DNA from: Streptomyces griseoviridis
GTDB lineage: Bacteria; Actinomycetota; Actinomycetes; Streptomycetales; Streptomycetaceae
Assembly (NCBI GenBank): GCA_014649155.1
Contig: BMSM01000006.1
Span: forward strand, 248,001 to 312,000
Direction of reading: 5' to 3'
DNA length: 64,000 nt
Part shown: piece after piece, positions 26,515 to 35,153 of the stretch
How positions within the stretch are numbered: the first letter of the stretch is position 1
How the letters are laid out: every line of letters begins with the position of its first letter
Position numbers and translations under genes: made by a program
The notes under the pieces: generated by a model
The model's input: the letters and a program-made list of their open reading frames with translations, nothing else
What the model was told of the DNA's origin: nothing
The model's database searches: none

Positions 26515-27774
26515 TCACGCTCCTGTGGCCCGCCGGGGCGCCCGGCCCCGCACGGCCGTGCTCCCCCAGCCCAGCGCCAGCCAGGCCCCGGCCACCGCGC
26601 ACACGCCGCCCCAGCCCCAGTGGGTGAAGGCGGTCCCCGCGACGGCCGAGGCCACGGCGCCGCCCGCGAAGCCGGCGACGACATAGGCGGTGTTGGCGGT
26701 GGCCGGGGCGGAGGTGGTGGTCAGCGCGAGGGTCTGGTTGGCGACGTGCGAGGCGACCAGGGCCGCGTGCACCAGGACCGCCGCCGCGCACAGCGCCGCC
26801 ATGACGTGCCCGCCCAGCCAGAACAGCGGCACCGACACCGCGGCCCCCGCGTACGCCGTCCGGACGACCTTGGCGGCGCCGAACCGGTCCACCAGCCCGC
26901 CCGCGAGCGGCGCGGTGACGCTCGCCGCCAGTCCGAAGAGACCGAACAGGCCGGCCGCGGCGGTGGTCATGCCGTAGCCGTCCTCCTCGGTGAGCAGCAG
27001 CGCGAGCGTGGTCCACATCGCGCTCCAGGCGCCGTACATGCCCGCCTGGCGCACGCACGCGCGCCACAGTTCGGGCGAGCGCCGCACCACCCCCGGCAGC
27101 GCGGTGAGCCCGGCGAACAGCGGGCCGCCGAGCCGCGGCGTCTCCCGGGGCAGCGCGGCCGAGGTCGCGAGGCCCAGCAGGGCGGTCAGTCCGGCCGCGC
27201 CGAGGAAGACCCAGCGCCAGCCGAAGGCCTGCCCGGCCAGGGCACCGAGCACCCGGGCCGCCACGACCCCGGTGAACAGGCCCGCGATGACGGCGGCGAC
27301 GTGCCGGCCCCGCTGGTGGGCGGGGGCGCGTTCGGCGACCAGTGGCACGAGGAGCTGCGGTACGACGGTGGCGGCCGAGGCCACCAGCACCGCGCCCGCG
27401 AGGGCGTACGTCCCGCCCGTCGCCGCCCCGGCGACCAGGGCCGTGGCGGCGGCCAGCGTGAGGACGGCGACCAGCCGGCGCCGGTTCACCCGGTCCCCGA
27501 GCGGGGCGAAGAAGAGCAGGCCGGCCGCGTAGCCGAACTGCGCGACCGAGGCGAGCCAGGCCACGGCCGAGGGGGTGGAGCCGAAGTCACGGGCGATGAG
27601 GGGGAGCAGCGGGGCGGCGAGGTAGATGTTGGCGGCCGTGACGGCGGTGCAGACGGCTATCAGGGGGAGGAACAGGCGGGAGCGGAACGAGCGGGCCGGG
27701 CGGACCGGGCGCGTGTGCCGGTCCGTGGCCGTCGCGGCGGCGGGGACCCCGGTGGCCGGTGCTGGTGAGGACAT
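26515..27774 (-). CDS. MFS transporter, 12-helix type
   Basis: A 419-residue major facilitator protein with about 12 hydrophobic helices and the loop motif GDRVNRRR between helices 2 and 3, resembling drug or sugar exporters. An AAGGAG ribosome site lies 10 bases before the ATG (MSSPAPATG). It is divergent from a TetR gene with paired operator-like repeats between them, so it is probably repressed by that TetR and induced by its own substrate. Substrate unknown. Confidence 0.9.
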   Translation of the reverse strand: MSSPAPATGVPAAATATDRHTRPVRPARSFRSRLFLPLIAVCTAVTAANIYLAAPLLPLIARDFGSTPSAVAWLASVAQFGYAAGLLFFAPLGDRVNRRRLVAVLTLAAATALVAGAATGGTYALAGAVLVASAATVVPQLLVPLVAERAPAHQRGRHVAAVIAGLFTGVVAARVLGALAGQAFGWRWVFLGAAGLTALLGLATSAALPRETPRLGGPLFAGLTALPGVVRRSPELWRACVRQAGMYGAWSAMWTTLALLLTEEDGYGMTTAAAGLFGLFGLAASVTAPLAGGLVDRFGAAKVVRTAYAGAAVSVPLFWLGGHVMAALCAAAVLVHAALVASHVANQTLALTTTSAPATANTAYVVAGFAGGAVASAVAGTAFTHWGWGGVCAVAGAWLALGWGSTAVRGRAPRRATGA

Positions 27775-27806
27775 GGGCGGGACGACTCCTTCACGCACAC
27801 AGTTGC

Positions 27807-27889
27807 AACTAACTGGTTGGTTGGCTACAACCACCGGTCCTTCCGCCGCATTCCCCTGGGGACGGAAACTTTCAACCAAACAGTTGGTT
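27807..27889. promoter_or_regulatory. Paired TetR operator-like sites
   Basis: AACTAACTGGTTGGTT (27807-27822) and AACCAAACAGTTGGTT (27874-27889) share inverted AACCAA/TTGGTT-type arms and lie in the 139-base interval between the divergent MFS and TetR genes, one near each start. This is the standard layout for mutual control by the TetR. Confidence 0.65.
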
Positions 27890-27913
27890 ACCGCTCCCGG
27901 CTACCCTGGACCC

Positions 27914-28501
27914 ATGGCAGCAAGGGACCCCGAGGCGACCAAGGCCCGGATCTTCGAGGCGGCCGTGGCCGAGTTCGCCGCCCACGGTGTCGCGGGCGCC
28001 CGCATCGACCGCATCGCGGCCGAGGCCAAGGCCAACAAGCAGCTCATCTACGCCTACTACGGCAACAAGACGGAGCTGTTCGCGACCGTCCTGGAGAGCA
28101 AGATGGTCGACCTGGCCATCTCGGTCCCCGTCGACCCCGACGACGTCGAGGGCTGGATCGACCGCCTGATGGACTACCACGCCGCCCACCCCGAGCTGCT
28201 GCGCCTGCTCTTCTGGGAGGGCCTGGAGTACGGCGCCGCCGAACTTCCCCACGAGGCCGAACGCCAGGAGCACTACGCCCGGAAGGTCGCGGCCCTGCGG
28301 GACGGCCAGCGGCGCGGCGTGATCACCGACGCGATCCCCGCCCCCGACCTGCTCTTCCTGCTGGTCGCGATGACCAACTGGGCGATGGTCGTCCCCCAGA
28401 TGAAACGCATACTGGTCGGCGGTGAGACCCCCGACGCCGCCCGCCTGCGCGCCTCCATCAAGGAGGCGGCGCGCAGGATCATCGCCGTCGAGGGCCGCTG
28501 A
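27914..28501 (+). CDS. TetR-family regulator of the adjacent MFS gene
   Basis: A 195-residue regulator with an N-terminal helix-turn-helix (about 10-55, 'ARIFEAAVAEFAAHG', 'RIDRIAAEAKANKQLIYAYYGNK'). The C-terminal ligand domain contains LLRLLFWEGLEYG, as in TetR_C_33-like proteins. The ATG at 27914 gives a standard N-terminus; longer frames run through the operator region. Its stop is 10 bases from the stop of the large convergent signalling gene. Confidence 0.92.
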   Translation: MAARDPEATKARIFEAAVAEFAAHGVAGARIDRIAAEAKANKQLIYAYYGNKTELFATVLESKMVDLAISVPVDPDDVEGWIDRLMDYHAAHPELLRLLFWEGLEYGAAELPHEAERQEHYARKVAALRDGQRRGVITDAIPAPDLLFLLVAMTNWAMVVPQMKRILVGGETPDAARLRASIKEAARRIIAVEGR

Positions 28502-28511
28502 GCCGAGGCCG

Positions 28512-31500
28512 TCAGTTGGTCCCGATCCGGGCGAGCAGCTCCACGATCCGGGCCTGAACCTCACCGCTGGTGGACCGCTCCGCCAGGAACAGCACCGTCT
28601 CGCCGGAGGCCAGCCGCGGCAGGTCGGCCTGGTCGACGGCGGCCGTGTAGACGACGAGCGGGGTGCGGTTGAGCTGTCCATTCGCCCGCAGCCAGTCGAC
28701 GATGCCGGCGGTCCCGGCGCCCGGCTGCCGCCGCCCCACCCGCATCAGGTCCATCACGACCAGGTTCGGCCGGAACTGCCCGGCCAGCGCCACCGCGTCC
28801 GCGTCGCTCGCGGCCCGCGCCACCTGCATCCCGCGCCGTTCCAGCGTCGCCGTCAGCGCCAGCGCGATCTCCGCGTGCTCCTCGATCAGCAGCACCCGCG
28901 GCGGATGCTGCTCGCTGTCGCGCGGCGCCAGCGCCTTCAGCAGGACGGCGGGATCGGCGCCGTACGCCGCGTCGCGCGACGCCTGCCCCAGCCCGGCCGT
29001 GACCATCACCGGCACCTCGGCCGCCACCGCCGCCTGCCGCAGCGACTGGAGCGCCGTGCGGGTGATCGGCCCGGTCAGCGGGTCCACGAACAGCGCCGCG
29101 GGGAACGCCGCGATCTGCGCGTCGACCTCCTCGCGCGAGTGCACGACGACCGGCCGGTAGCCCCGGTCGCTCAGCGCCTGCTGCGTACTGACGTCCGGCG
29201 CGGGCCACACCAGCAGCCGGCGCGGGTTGTCCAGCGGCTCCGGCGGCAGTTCGTCGTCCATCGGCTGCGGACGCGGCGGATCGGCCACCTCCACGGCCCC
29301 GCCGGGCCCGTCCAGCGGCTCGGGTCCCTCGGCGGCGTTCCGGTCCGGCGCGCCTATGGCGTACGACCGTCCCGTGCCCTCGGTCGGCTGCGCGAGCCGG
29401 GGCGGCTGGACCTGGCCCTGCGGCGCGGCCGGCTGCTCACCCGACGGGTGCGGACGGCCGGCGGCGGGGTCGGGCGGCGTACCGAGCTTGCGGCGGCGTC
29501 CGGAGCCGTTCGGGTGGTGCGGGGCGGGGGTCGCCGTCGGCTGCTGCACCTGGGCGGCCTGCCGGTCGAACGGCACGCCCTGTCCCAGCGTCCGCACGCT
29601 GATCGACCGCCCCTGGGTGGAGTCCGGGTCCACCGGAGGGGGGGCCTCCGCGGGCAGTGGCTGCGCCGCGCGGGGGGTGCTCTCCGGGGGCAGCGGCGTA
29701 CCGCGCCCGGCGGTGGAGGCGGTCTCGGCGCCGGGAGCGGGGGCCTGGGCGCGCGGCGGCACCGGCGCGGGCACCCCGGCGCCCGAGGTGTCACCGGGCG
29801 CGGGCCACGGAGCCGGGGCGGCGTGCGGCTGCCTCTGCGGCGGCAGCTGGGTCTGGGGCTGGAGCCGCGGTGGGGGCAAGGGCTGGGCGGCGGGGGCGAC
29901 GGGAACGGCACCCTCCGGTGCCTCCCCGGCCTCGGCCGGCTCCGGCGGCGCTCCGACCGCCCGGCGCCGGCGGCCCGTGGGCGCGCTGGTGGGGTGCGGC
30001 TGCGGCGGGGTGTGGTCGCCGGCCTGGTCCTGCGGGACGGTGTCGTGCCGGCCCCCGTCGGCCACCGCGTCGTCGGAACCGGGGTGCGCGGAAGGCACGG
30101 GGGGCACCTGCCCGGGGACCGGCACCGGCATCGGCGGTTGCCCGGGGACCTGCCCGGGGACCGGTACGGCGGTCTGACCCGGGACCGGTGCGGGGCTCCG
30201 GCCCGGAGCCCCCGGAGCGGGTACGGCCGTCTGCCCGGCGACCTGCCCCGGAGTCGTGTCCTGACCGGCGACCGGAGGGACCGGGCCGCCGGACACCTGG
30301 GCAACCCGCGGAGCCGGGCCGCCGGGCACCTGGGGAACCTGCGGGGTCATGCCGCCGGGCACCTGGGGAACCGGGCCGGGAAGAGGGGCGGCCGGCGGAA
30401 CCGGCGCGGCGGGGGCGGCCACCGGCGCGACCGGGGCGCCCGGCGCAGCCGGGGCGGCCTGCGGAACGGGCGAAGCCTGGCCGGGAATCTGAGGCGCGGC
30501 GGCCGGCGGCCGGGGTCCCGCGACCGGCGCCTGCGGCACACCGACCGGTGCCTGCGGCACACCGACCGGTGCCTGGGGCATGCCGACCGGTGCCTGGGGC
30601 ATGCCGACCGGTGCCTGGGGCGTGCCGACCGGCGGCCGGGGCGCGGCGGCGGTAGCCCGGCCGGCGGGGCCCGCCACCGGCGCCTGCCCCGGCTGGACGG
30701 CCGCGGTCTCGGCCTCGGCCGGCCGGTCCGCGTCGGCCGGGGGCAGGGCGAAGACCTGCCGCGGTCCCGCGTCCTGCGCTGCCGCGCGCTCGGCGGCGGA
30801 GGCGAGGGCGCGGCGCCGCCGCCCGGTCGGCTGGTCGGCCTCGGACGGCGGCACCGCCCCGGCCACCGCCGTCCCGCCGCCCTGCGCGGGCAGCGCCGGC
30901 GGCAGGGCGTGCTGTTCGCCGCCGGGCCGCCGGGCCCGCCGCCCGGACGCCTCCGCCGCACCCTGCGGCGACACCGGAACCCCTTGCGGCGGAACCGTCC
31001 CGCCCAGGCCGTTGCCCGTGGCGGCGGCCCCCGCCGCGTGCTCGGCCGCGGTGACGACAGCACCCCCGGAGACCCCGGGACCTCCCGGAACCGCCTCCAG
31101 CGCCGCCGGGCCGCCGCCCGCGTCCTCAGCGGGCCGCCCGCGCCGCCGCCCGGTGCCGCCGGACCCGTCCGTCGCCTGCGCGGGGATCGGCGCCGGCACC
31201 GCTTCCGCGACGGCCTCGGCCTCCGCGGACGCCGCGCGGCGCCTGCGCCGTCCGGTCGGCACGCCGGCCTCGGGGCCCGTACCGACGGCCGTGTCAGCGG
31301 ACGCGGACGCATCCGCGACCTCGCTCTCCAGGAACGCGTCCACCGAGGGGCGCCGCGCCCGCCGCCGGCCACCGCCCGGACCGTGCTCGCCCTCGTCCCC
31401 GCCGGGAACCGGACCCTCCGGCTCCTGGGCGACCGGAACGGCCGCGGGGGCGGGCACGGGAGCGACGGCCCCCGCCCCACCCCCGATCGGCACTTCGAGG

Positions 31501-33143
31501 ACATAGGCGTTGCCGCTCATCCCCGGCACCGCGTGCGTCTGGAGGACGCCGCCGTGGGCTCGTACGATCCCGCGGACGATCGGCTGGTGCACCGGGTCTC
31601 CCCCGGCGTACGGTCCGCGCACCTCGATCCGTACGACCTCGCCGCGCTGGGCGGCGGCCACCACGACGGTGCTGTCCATGTAACCGCCCGCCGAGACGGG
31701 CGCGTTGCCGGTCGCGTCGACCCCGGCCACGTCGGCGACCAGGTGCGCGAGGGCGGTGGCGAGCAGCCGGGCGTCGACCTCGGCCTCGATCGGCGGCGCG
31801 TGCACGGCGAACTGCACCCGGCCCGGCCCGACCAGTTCCACGGCCCCGTCGACCCCGGCGGCGACGACCGCGTCGAGCATGACCTTCGTACGGGTCACCC
31901 CGCCGCCCTCGCCGGCCTCGGCGTCGAGGCGCTGGTAGCCGAGGACGTTGTCGATGAGGGTGGTGATGCGGGAGTAGCCCGCGGACAGGTGGTGCAGGAC
32001 CTGGTTGGCCTCGGGCCACAGCTGCCCGGCGTCGTCCGAGGCCAGCGCGGCCAGCTCCCGCCGCAGCTCCTCCAGCGGGCCGCGCAGGGAGGTGCCGAGC
32101 AGGGTCAGCAGCTGTTCGTGCCGCCCCGACAGGGCCTCGTACCGGTCCTTCTCCCGTTCGCCGAGGGCGGCGTACCGCTCCTCGTGCGCGGCGAGTTCCT
32201 CCGCGTGCTGCTCGGTCAGCTCGGCCAGTTCGGCCGCGTGCCGCCGTCGCAGCGCGGTCAGTTCGGCGGCGTGTTCCCCGGCGAGCCGCTCCAGTTCCTC
32301 GGCGTGGAGCCGGTCCGCCTCCTCCTTCTCCCGCACCAGCGCGTCCAGGGGCCGCCGGTCGGTGAAGGTCATCACGGCGCCGACCAGCTGGTCGCCGTCG
32401 CGGACCGGCGCGGTGGTCAGGTCGACCGGCAGCGGGTCGCCGCTCTTGGTGAAGACCACCTGCCCGCGCACCCGGTGCTTGCGCCCGGAGCGCAGGGTGT
32501 CGGCGAGCGGCGACTCGTCGTACGGGAAGGGGGAGCCGTCGGCGCGGGAGTGCAGGACGAGGGTGTGCAGCTCGCGTCCGCCGAGGTCGCTGGCGCGGTA
32601 GCCGAGGGTCTGTGCGGCGGCCGGGTTGACGAGGACGATCCGTCCGTCGGTGTCCGTGCCGACGACGCCCTCGGACGCGGCCCGCAGGATCATCTCGGTC
32701 TGCCGCTGCGAACGGGCCAGTTCGGCCTCGGTGTCGACGGTGCCGGACAGGTCGCGGACGACGAGCATCAGCAGTTCGTCGCCGGGATAGCCGTAGGCGT
32801 CGTAGGCCTGCTGGCCGGAGTCGAGGTTGGCGCTGGCCACCTCGACGGGGAACTCGGAGCCGTCGGTGCGGCGCGCGACCATCCGGGTCGGCTTCGTCCG
32901 CGCCCGGGGGTCGACGTGGTCCGGCCGGCGCATGGAGCCGGGGATGAGCTTGGAGTCGAACTCGGGCAGCAGATCGAGCAGCCCGCGACCGACGAGCGCG
33001 GTGCCGGGGGCCTCGAACGCCTCCAGCGCGATGCTGTTCGCGTTGACGACGGTGCCATTGGCGTTGACCAGGACCAACGCGTCCGGCAGCGCGTCCAGTA
33101 TGGCTGCGAGGCGAGCAGCGCCCCGGGATGGCCTGCCGCTCAC
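28512..33143 (-). CDS. Giant PAS/pseudo-kinase/receiver signalling protein
   Basis: A 1543-residue cytoplasmic protein. Two PAS domains (about 10-130 and 148-265) precede a coiled coil (268-345) and a region aligned with a histidine kinase core. The H box that normally reads SHELRTPL is GTSLRGPL (350-357), so the phosphorylated His is Thr351 and the next acid is Ser. The ATPase part (about 430-555) lacks clear N and G boxes. A 700-residue Pro/Ala/Gly/Val linker follows, including a seven-residue repeat (PQAPVGM). The C-terminus has two receiver-like domains: 1308-1400 is degenerate and 1414-1543 keeps an acceptor Asp in VVMDLM (about 1465) but has Glu for the usual Lys. GTG start with AGGGAGG upstream. 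Confidence 0.85.
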   Translation of the reverse strand: MSGRPSRGAARLAAILDALPDALVLVNANGTVVNANSIALEAFEAPGTALVGRGLLDLLPEFDSKLIPGSMRRPDHVDPRARTKPTRMVARRTDGSEFPVEVASANLDSGQQAYDAYGYPGDELLMLVVRDLSGTVDTEAELARSQRQTEMILRAASEGVVGTDTDGRIVLVNPAAAQTLGYRASDLGGRELHTLVLHSRADGSPFPYDESPLADTLRSGRKHRVRGQVVFTKSGDPLPVDLTTAPVRDGDQLVGAVMTFTDRRPLDALVREKEEADRLHAEELERLAGEHAAELTALRRRHAAELAELTEQHAEELAAHEERYAALGEREKDRYEALSGRHEQLLTLLGTSLRGPLEELRRELAALASDDAGQLWPEANQVLHHLSAGYSRITTLIDNVLGYQRLDAEAGEGGGVTRTKVMLDAVVAAGVDGAVELVGPGRVQFAVHAPPIEAEVDARLLATALAHLVADVAGVDATGNAPVSAGGYMDSTVVVAAAQRGEVVRIEVRGPYAGGDPVHQPIVRGIVRAHGGVLQTHAVPGMSGNAYVLEVPIGGGAGAVAPVPAPAAVPVAQEPEGPVPGGDEGEHGPGGGRRRARRPSVDAFLESEVADASASADTAVGTGPEAGVPTGRRRRRAASAEAEAVAEAVPAPIPAQATDGSGGTGRRRGRPAEDAGGGPAALEAVPGGPGVSGGAVVTAAEHAAGAAATGNGLGGTVPPQGVPVSPQGAAEASGRRARRPGGEQHALPPALPAQGGGTAVAGAVPPSEADQPTGRRRRALASAAERAAAQDAGPRQVFALPPADADRPAEAETAAVQPGQAPVAGPAGRATAAAPRPPVGTPQAPVGMPQAPVGMPQAPVGVPQAPVGVPQAPVAGPRPPAAAPQIPGQASPVPQAAPAAPGAPVAPVAAPAAPVPPAAPLPGPVPQVPGGMTPQVPQVPGGPAPRVAQVSGGPVPPVAGQDTTPGQVAGQTAVPAPGAPGRSPAPVPGQTAVPVPGQVPGQPPMPVPVPGQVPPVPSAHPGSDDAVADGGRHDTVPQDQAGDHTPPQPHPTSAPTGRRRRAVGAPPEPAEAGEAPEGAVPVAPAAQPLPPPRLQPQTQLPPQRQPHAAPAPWPAPGDTSGAGVPAPVPPRAQAPAPGAETASTAGRGTPLPPESTPRAAQPLPAEAPPPVDPDSTQGRSISVRTLGQGVPFDRQAAQVQQPTATPAPHHPNGSGRRRKLGTPPDPAAGRPHPSGEQPAAPQGQVQPPRLAQPTEGTGRSYAIGAPDRNAAEGPEPLDGPGGAVEVADPPRPQPMDDELPPEPLDNPRRLLVWPAPDVSTQQALSDRGYRPVVVHSREEVDAQIAAFPAALFVDPLTGPITRTALQSLRQAAVAAEVPVMVTAGLGQASRDAAYGADPAVLLKALAPRDSEQHPPRVLLIEEHAEIALALTATLERRGMQVARAASDADAVALAGQFRPNLVVMDLMRVGRRQPGAGTAGIVDWLRANGQLNRTPLVVYTAAVDQADLPRLASGETVLFLAERSTSGEVQARIVELLARIGTN

Positions 33144-33378
33144 GAGACGCCTTCCTCCCTGTTACCGCACCTTGCCGACCGCCCGGGCCATCTTGCCAAC
33201 CGGCCCGGGGCATGTCACCCGAGGGAGTCTAAGGGCTGGGGTCGTGCCGGGGGCGCCGGATGAGAGGGAGGTCGCACGACGAAGTGACGGGGAACGCCTG
33301 TGCGTACGGTCTGACGTCGCGGGACCTTTGCGAGACCTTCGCGGAACCGTTCCCCGTCCTGTCCCTCTCCTGTACCGG

Positions 33379-33864
33379 CTACGCGGTGGCGGTACCCCGC
33401 AGGTCGGGCAGGAGCGGGACCAGCCGGTCCCAGCGGGCGATCCCGCAGCCGTCGCGCCGGTCGTACGTGGCGTCGACGCGGTGCCCGGCCCAGGTCCCGG
33501 TGACGTGCGCGGTGGCCGGCCCGCCGTACTGGAAGGTGCAGACGCTGCCCTCGGGGACCGGGCCGAAGACGTCCTGCCCGGCCCGCGTGCTCCGGTCGAC
33601 CGCGGCGCAGGCGCCGGCCGGATCGGGGTGGCTGCCGCCGCCGGGCCGGCAGTACAGCTCGTACGTCCCGTCCTTGCCCCCGCCCGCGTCGCGGACGGTG
33701 ACGGTCAGGTGATCGGGGCGGTCCTCGTCCCGGACGGGGGGCGGGGCGAGGTGACCGGCGGGGACCGCGGGGGTCGTGGCGGCGACGGTCGGCGCGGCGG
33801 ACAGGGACGAGACGGCGGCGGCGCAGAGGGCGGCGGCGCCGAGGAGTCGGGTGATCTGAAGCAT
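33379..33864 (-). CDS. Streptomyces subtilisin inhibitor (SSI) family protein
   Basis: A 161-residue secreted protease inhibitor. A signal peptide covers about 1-30. Four cysteines fit the two SSI disulfides (LYCRPGG with AGACAAV, and SVCTF with DGCGIARWD). Aligning VCTFQY with the reactive loop of the classical inhibitor (MCPMVY) puts Phe at P1, which would favour chymotrypsin- or subtilisin-like proteases rather than trypsin-like ones. The loop lacks the usual Pro before P1 and the usual YDP after it, so it is a diverged member. The 235 bases before it (33144-33378) hold no other gene. Confidence 0.88.
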   Translation of the reverse strand: MLQITRLLGAAALCAAAVSSLSAAPTVAATTPAVPAGHLAPPPVRDEDRPDHLTVTVRDAGGGKDGTYELYCRPGGGSHPDPAGACAAVDRSTRAGQDVFGPVPEGSVCTFQYGGPATAHVTGTWAGHRVDATYDRRDGCGIARWDRLVPLLPDLRGTATA

Positions 33865-34034
33865 GACCTGACCAACGCGTCAACGCGCCGAACGTTGCGC
33901 CCACCCGGCCGACGGAAGGGCTTTGCCCTGCGGGCCGCCCGCCTAGTACCGTGGGAGCCGATTGGTGACACCGCGCTCGACTGTGTCATCATCGGCAAGC
34001 ACCGCTCGCGCTCACGCGTGAGGGTGTGTTGTCT

Positions 34035-34125
34035 GGAGGCGTCGCCTAGTCCGGTCTATGGCGCCGCACTGCTAATGCGGTTTGGGTTTTAAAGCCCATC
34101 GAGGGTTCAAATCCCTCCGCCTCCG
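34035..34125 (+). tRNA. tRNA-Ser (anticodon GCU)
   Basis: A 91-base class II tRNA with acceptor GGAGGCG/CGCCTCC, discriminator G and a long variable arm. The anticodon stem CCGCA/TGCGG encloses CTGCTAA, anticodon GCT at 34071-34073, reading AGC and AGU. CCA is not encoded. Confidence 0.96.
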
Positions 34126-34135
34126 CATCACCACA

Positions 34136-34166
34136 CGAAGCCCCGGCCCCAGCGGCCGGGGCTTCG
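34136..34166 (+). terminator. Terminator after tRNA-Ser(GCU)
   Basis: CGAAGCCCCGGCC (34136-34148) pairs perfectly with GGCCGGGGCTTCG (34154-34166) around loop CCAGC, 10 bases after the tRNA end. Confidence 0.85.
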
Positions 34167-34225
34167 TCGTCCCCTGACCGCCCGCCGTGCGTTTCCGCAG
34201 GTCACAAGGGGTGGGGGGAACGGAT

Positions 34226-34254
34226 TTCACATGACGGCGGCAGTCATGTAATGT
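34226..34254 (+). promoter_or_regulatory. Candidate housekeeping promoter for tRNA-Arg
   Basis: TTCACA (34226-34231) and TAATGT (34249-34254) are spaced 17 bases, a good fit to the vegetative sigma factor consensus. The -10 ends 68 bases before tRNA-Arg, and the tRNA-Ser terminator lies upstream, so an independent promoter is expected here. An inverted repeat CATGAC/GTCATG overlaps the spacer. Confidence 0.55.
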
Positions 34255-34322
34255 TCTTCCTGTCGCCGCGACGGGCCGGAAGGAACGGAAGCGGGGACGA
34301 CAACAGAACAAAAGCAAGACAA

Positions 34323-34395
34323 GCACTCGTAGCTTAACGGATAGAGCATCTGACTACGGATCAGAAGGTTGCAGGTTCGAATCCTGCCGAGTGCA
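34323..34395 (+). tRNA. tRNA-Arg (anticodon ACG)
   Basis: A 73-base tRNA with acceptor GCACTCG/CGAGTGC, discriminator A and no encoded CCA. The anticodon stem TCTGA/TCAGA encloses CTACGGA, anticodon ACG at 34356-34358. A34 of this tRNA is the substrate of the deaminase TadA, encoded at 54747-55202. Confidence 0.97.
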
Positions 34396-34401
34396 CAGCA
34401 G

Positions 34402-34439
34402 ACCAGGGGCCCTGCGGAGAGATCCGCAGGGCCCCTGGT
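34402..34439 (+). terminator. Strong terminator after tRNA-Arg
   Basis: A perfect 17-bp stem (34402-34418 with 34423-34439) closed by a GAGA loop, 6 bases after the tRNA end. It ends about 30 bases before the next gene. Confidence 0.9.
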
Positions 34440-34468
34440 TCGTGTCGTGCCGGTGGAGAATGCTCGGC

Positions 34469-35116
34469 ATGGCTGTCATTCATCGCACCTTTCTCAAGCC
34501 GTCCAAGCTGGAGCTGCTCGCCACCTGGCTGCCGACCCGGCCCTGGTACCGGGGCGGCGCGGGAGAGCCGGAGCTGGCCAGGGCCGGCGGGTTCCGGCTC
34601 GACGATCCCGAGGGCGAGGTCGGGATCGAGTTCATGATCGTCACCGATACCGCCGGCGCCGGGCCGGCCACCTATCTGACGCCCCTGACCTACCGGGGCG
34701 CCCCGCTCGCCGGGGCGGAGCACGCCCTGATCGGCACGGCGGAGCACGGCGTGCTGGGGACGCGCTGGATCTACGACGGCTGTCATGACCCCGTCCTGGC
34801 CGCCCGGTTGACGGCACTGATCGAGGGCCGGGCGCAGGCCCAGGCCCAGAGCACCAGCGACACCCCCGACCGGGAGGTCACCCGCTCCTTCACGGGCGAC
34901 GGTCTCGCGGACCTCACCGGCTCCGCCGCCGACGACCCCGAGGGCACCGTGCTGCCCGCCCCGCAGGGCCTGACGCTCCGCCTGCACCGGGTACTGCGCC
35001 CCGCCGAGGACGCGCCCACGGAGGCGGTCGGTCATGTCGCCGGTGCGTGGCGCACCCCGGACGGGACTCCGGCGCGGGGAGTGTTCGCCGTGCTGAGCGC
35101 CGGCTCGCACGGCTGA
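34469..35116 (+). CDS. Maltokinase N-terminal cap-like protein, function unknown
   Basis: A 215-residue protein beginning MAVIHRTFLKPSKLELL, followed by WLPTRPWY and GFRLDDPEGEVGIEFMIV. This resembles the cap domain at the N-terminus of actinobacterial maltokinases (and the related CG4-like stand-alone proteins), without the kinase domain. A carbohydrate-related role is inferred only from that similarity. The ATG at 34469 was chosen for the conserved N-terminus; an ATG three codons earlier sits too close to the GGAG site. Confidence 0.75.
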   Translation: MAVIHRTFLKPSKLELLATWLPTRPWYRGGAGEPELARAGGFRLDDPEGEVGIEFMIVTDTAGAGPATYLTPLTYRGAPLAGAEHALIGTAEHGVLGTRWIYDGCHDPVLAARLTALIEGRAQAQAQSTSDTPDREVTRSFTGDGLADLTGSAADDPEGTVLPAPQGLTLRLHRVLRPAEDAPTEAVGHVAGAWRTPDGTPARGVFAVLSAGSHG

Positions 35117-35153
35117 CGGCGGGTGCGCGGGGGGGTTGTGCGCGCGGGCCGCC

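Noticed and set aside
28422..33263. Open frame of 1613 residues on the plus strand
   Set aside because: It is the antisense shadow of the PAS/receiver gene: Arg/Gly/Pro-rich, no domain, typical of GC-rich DNA where the opposite strand stays open.
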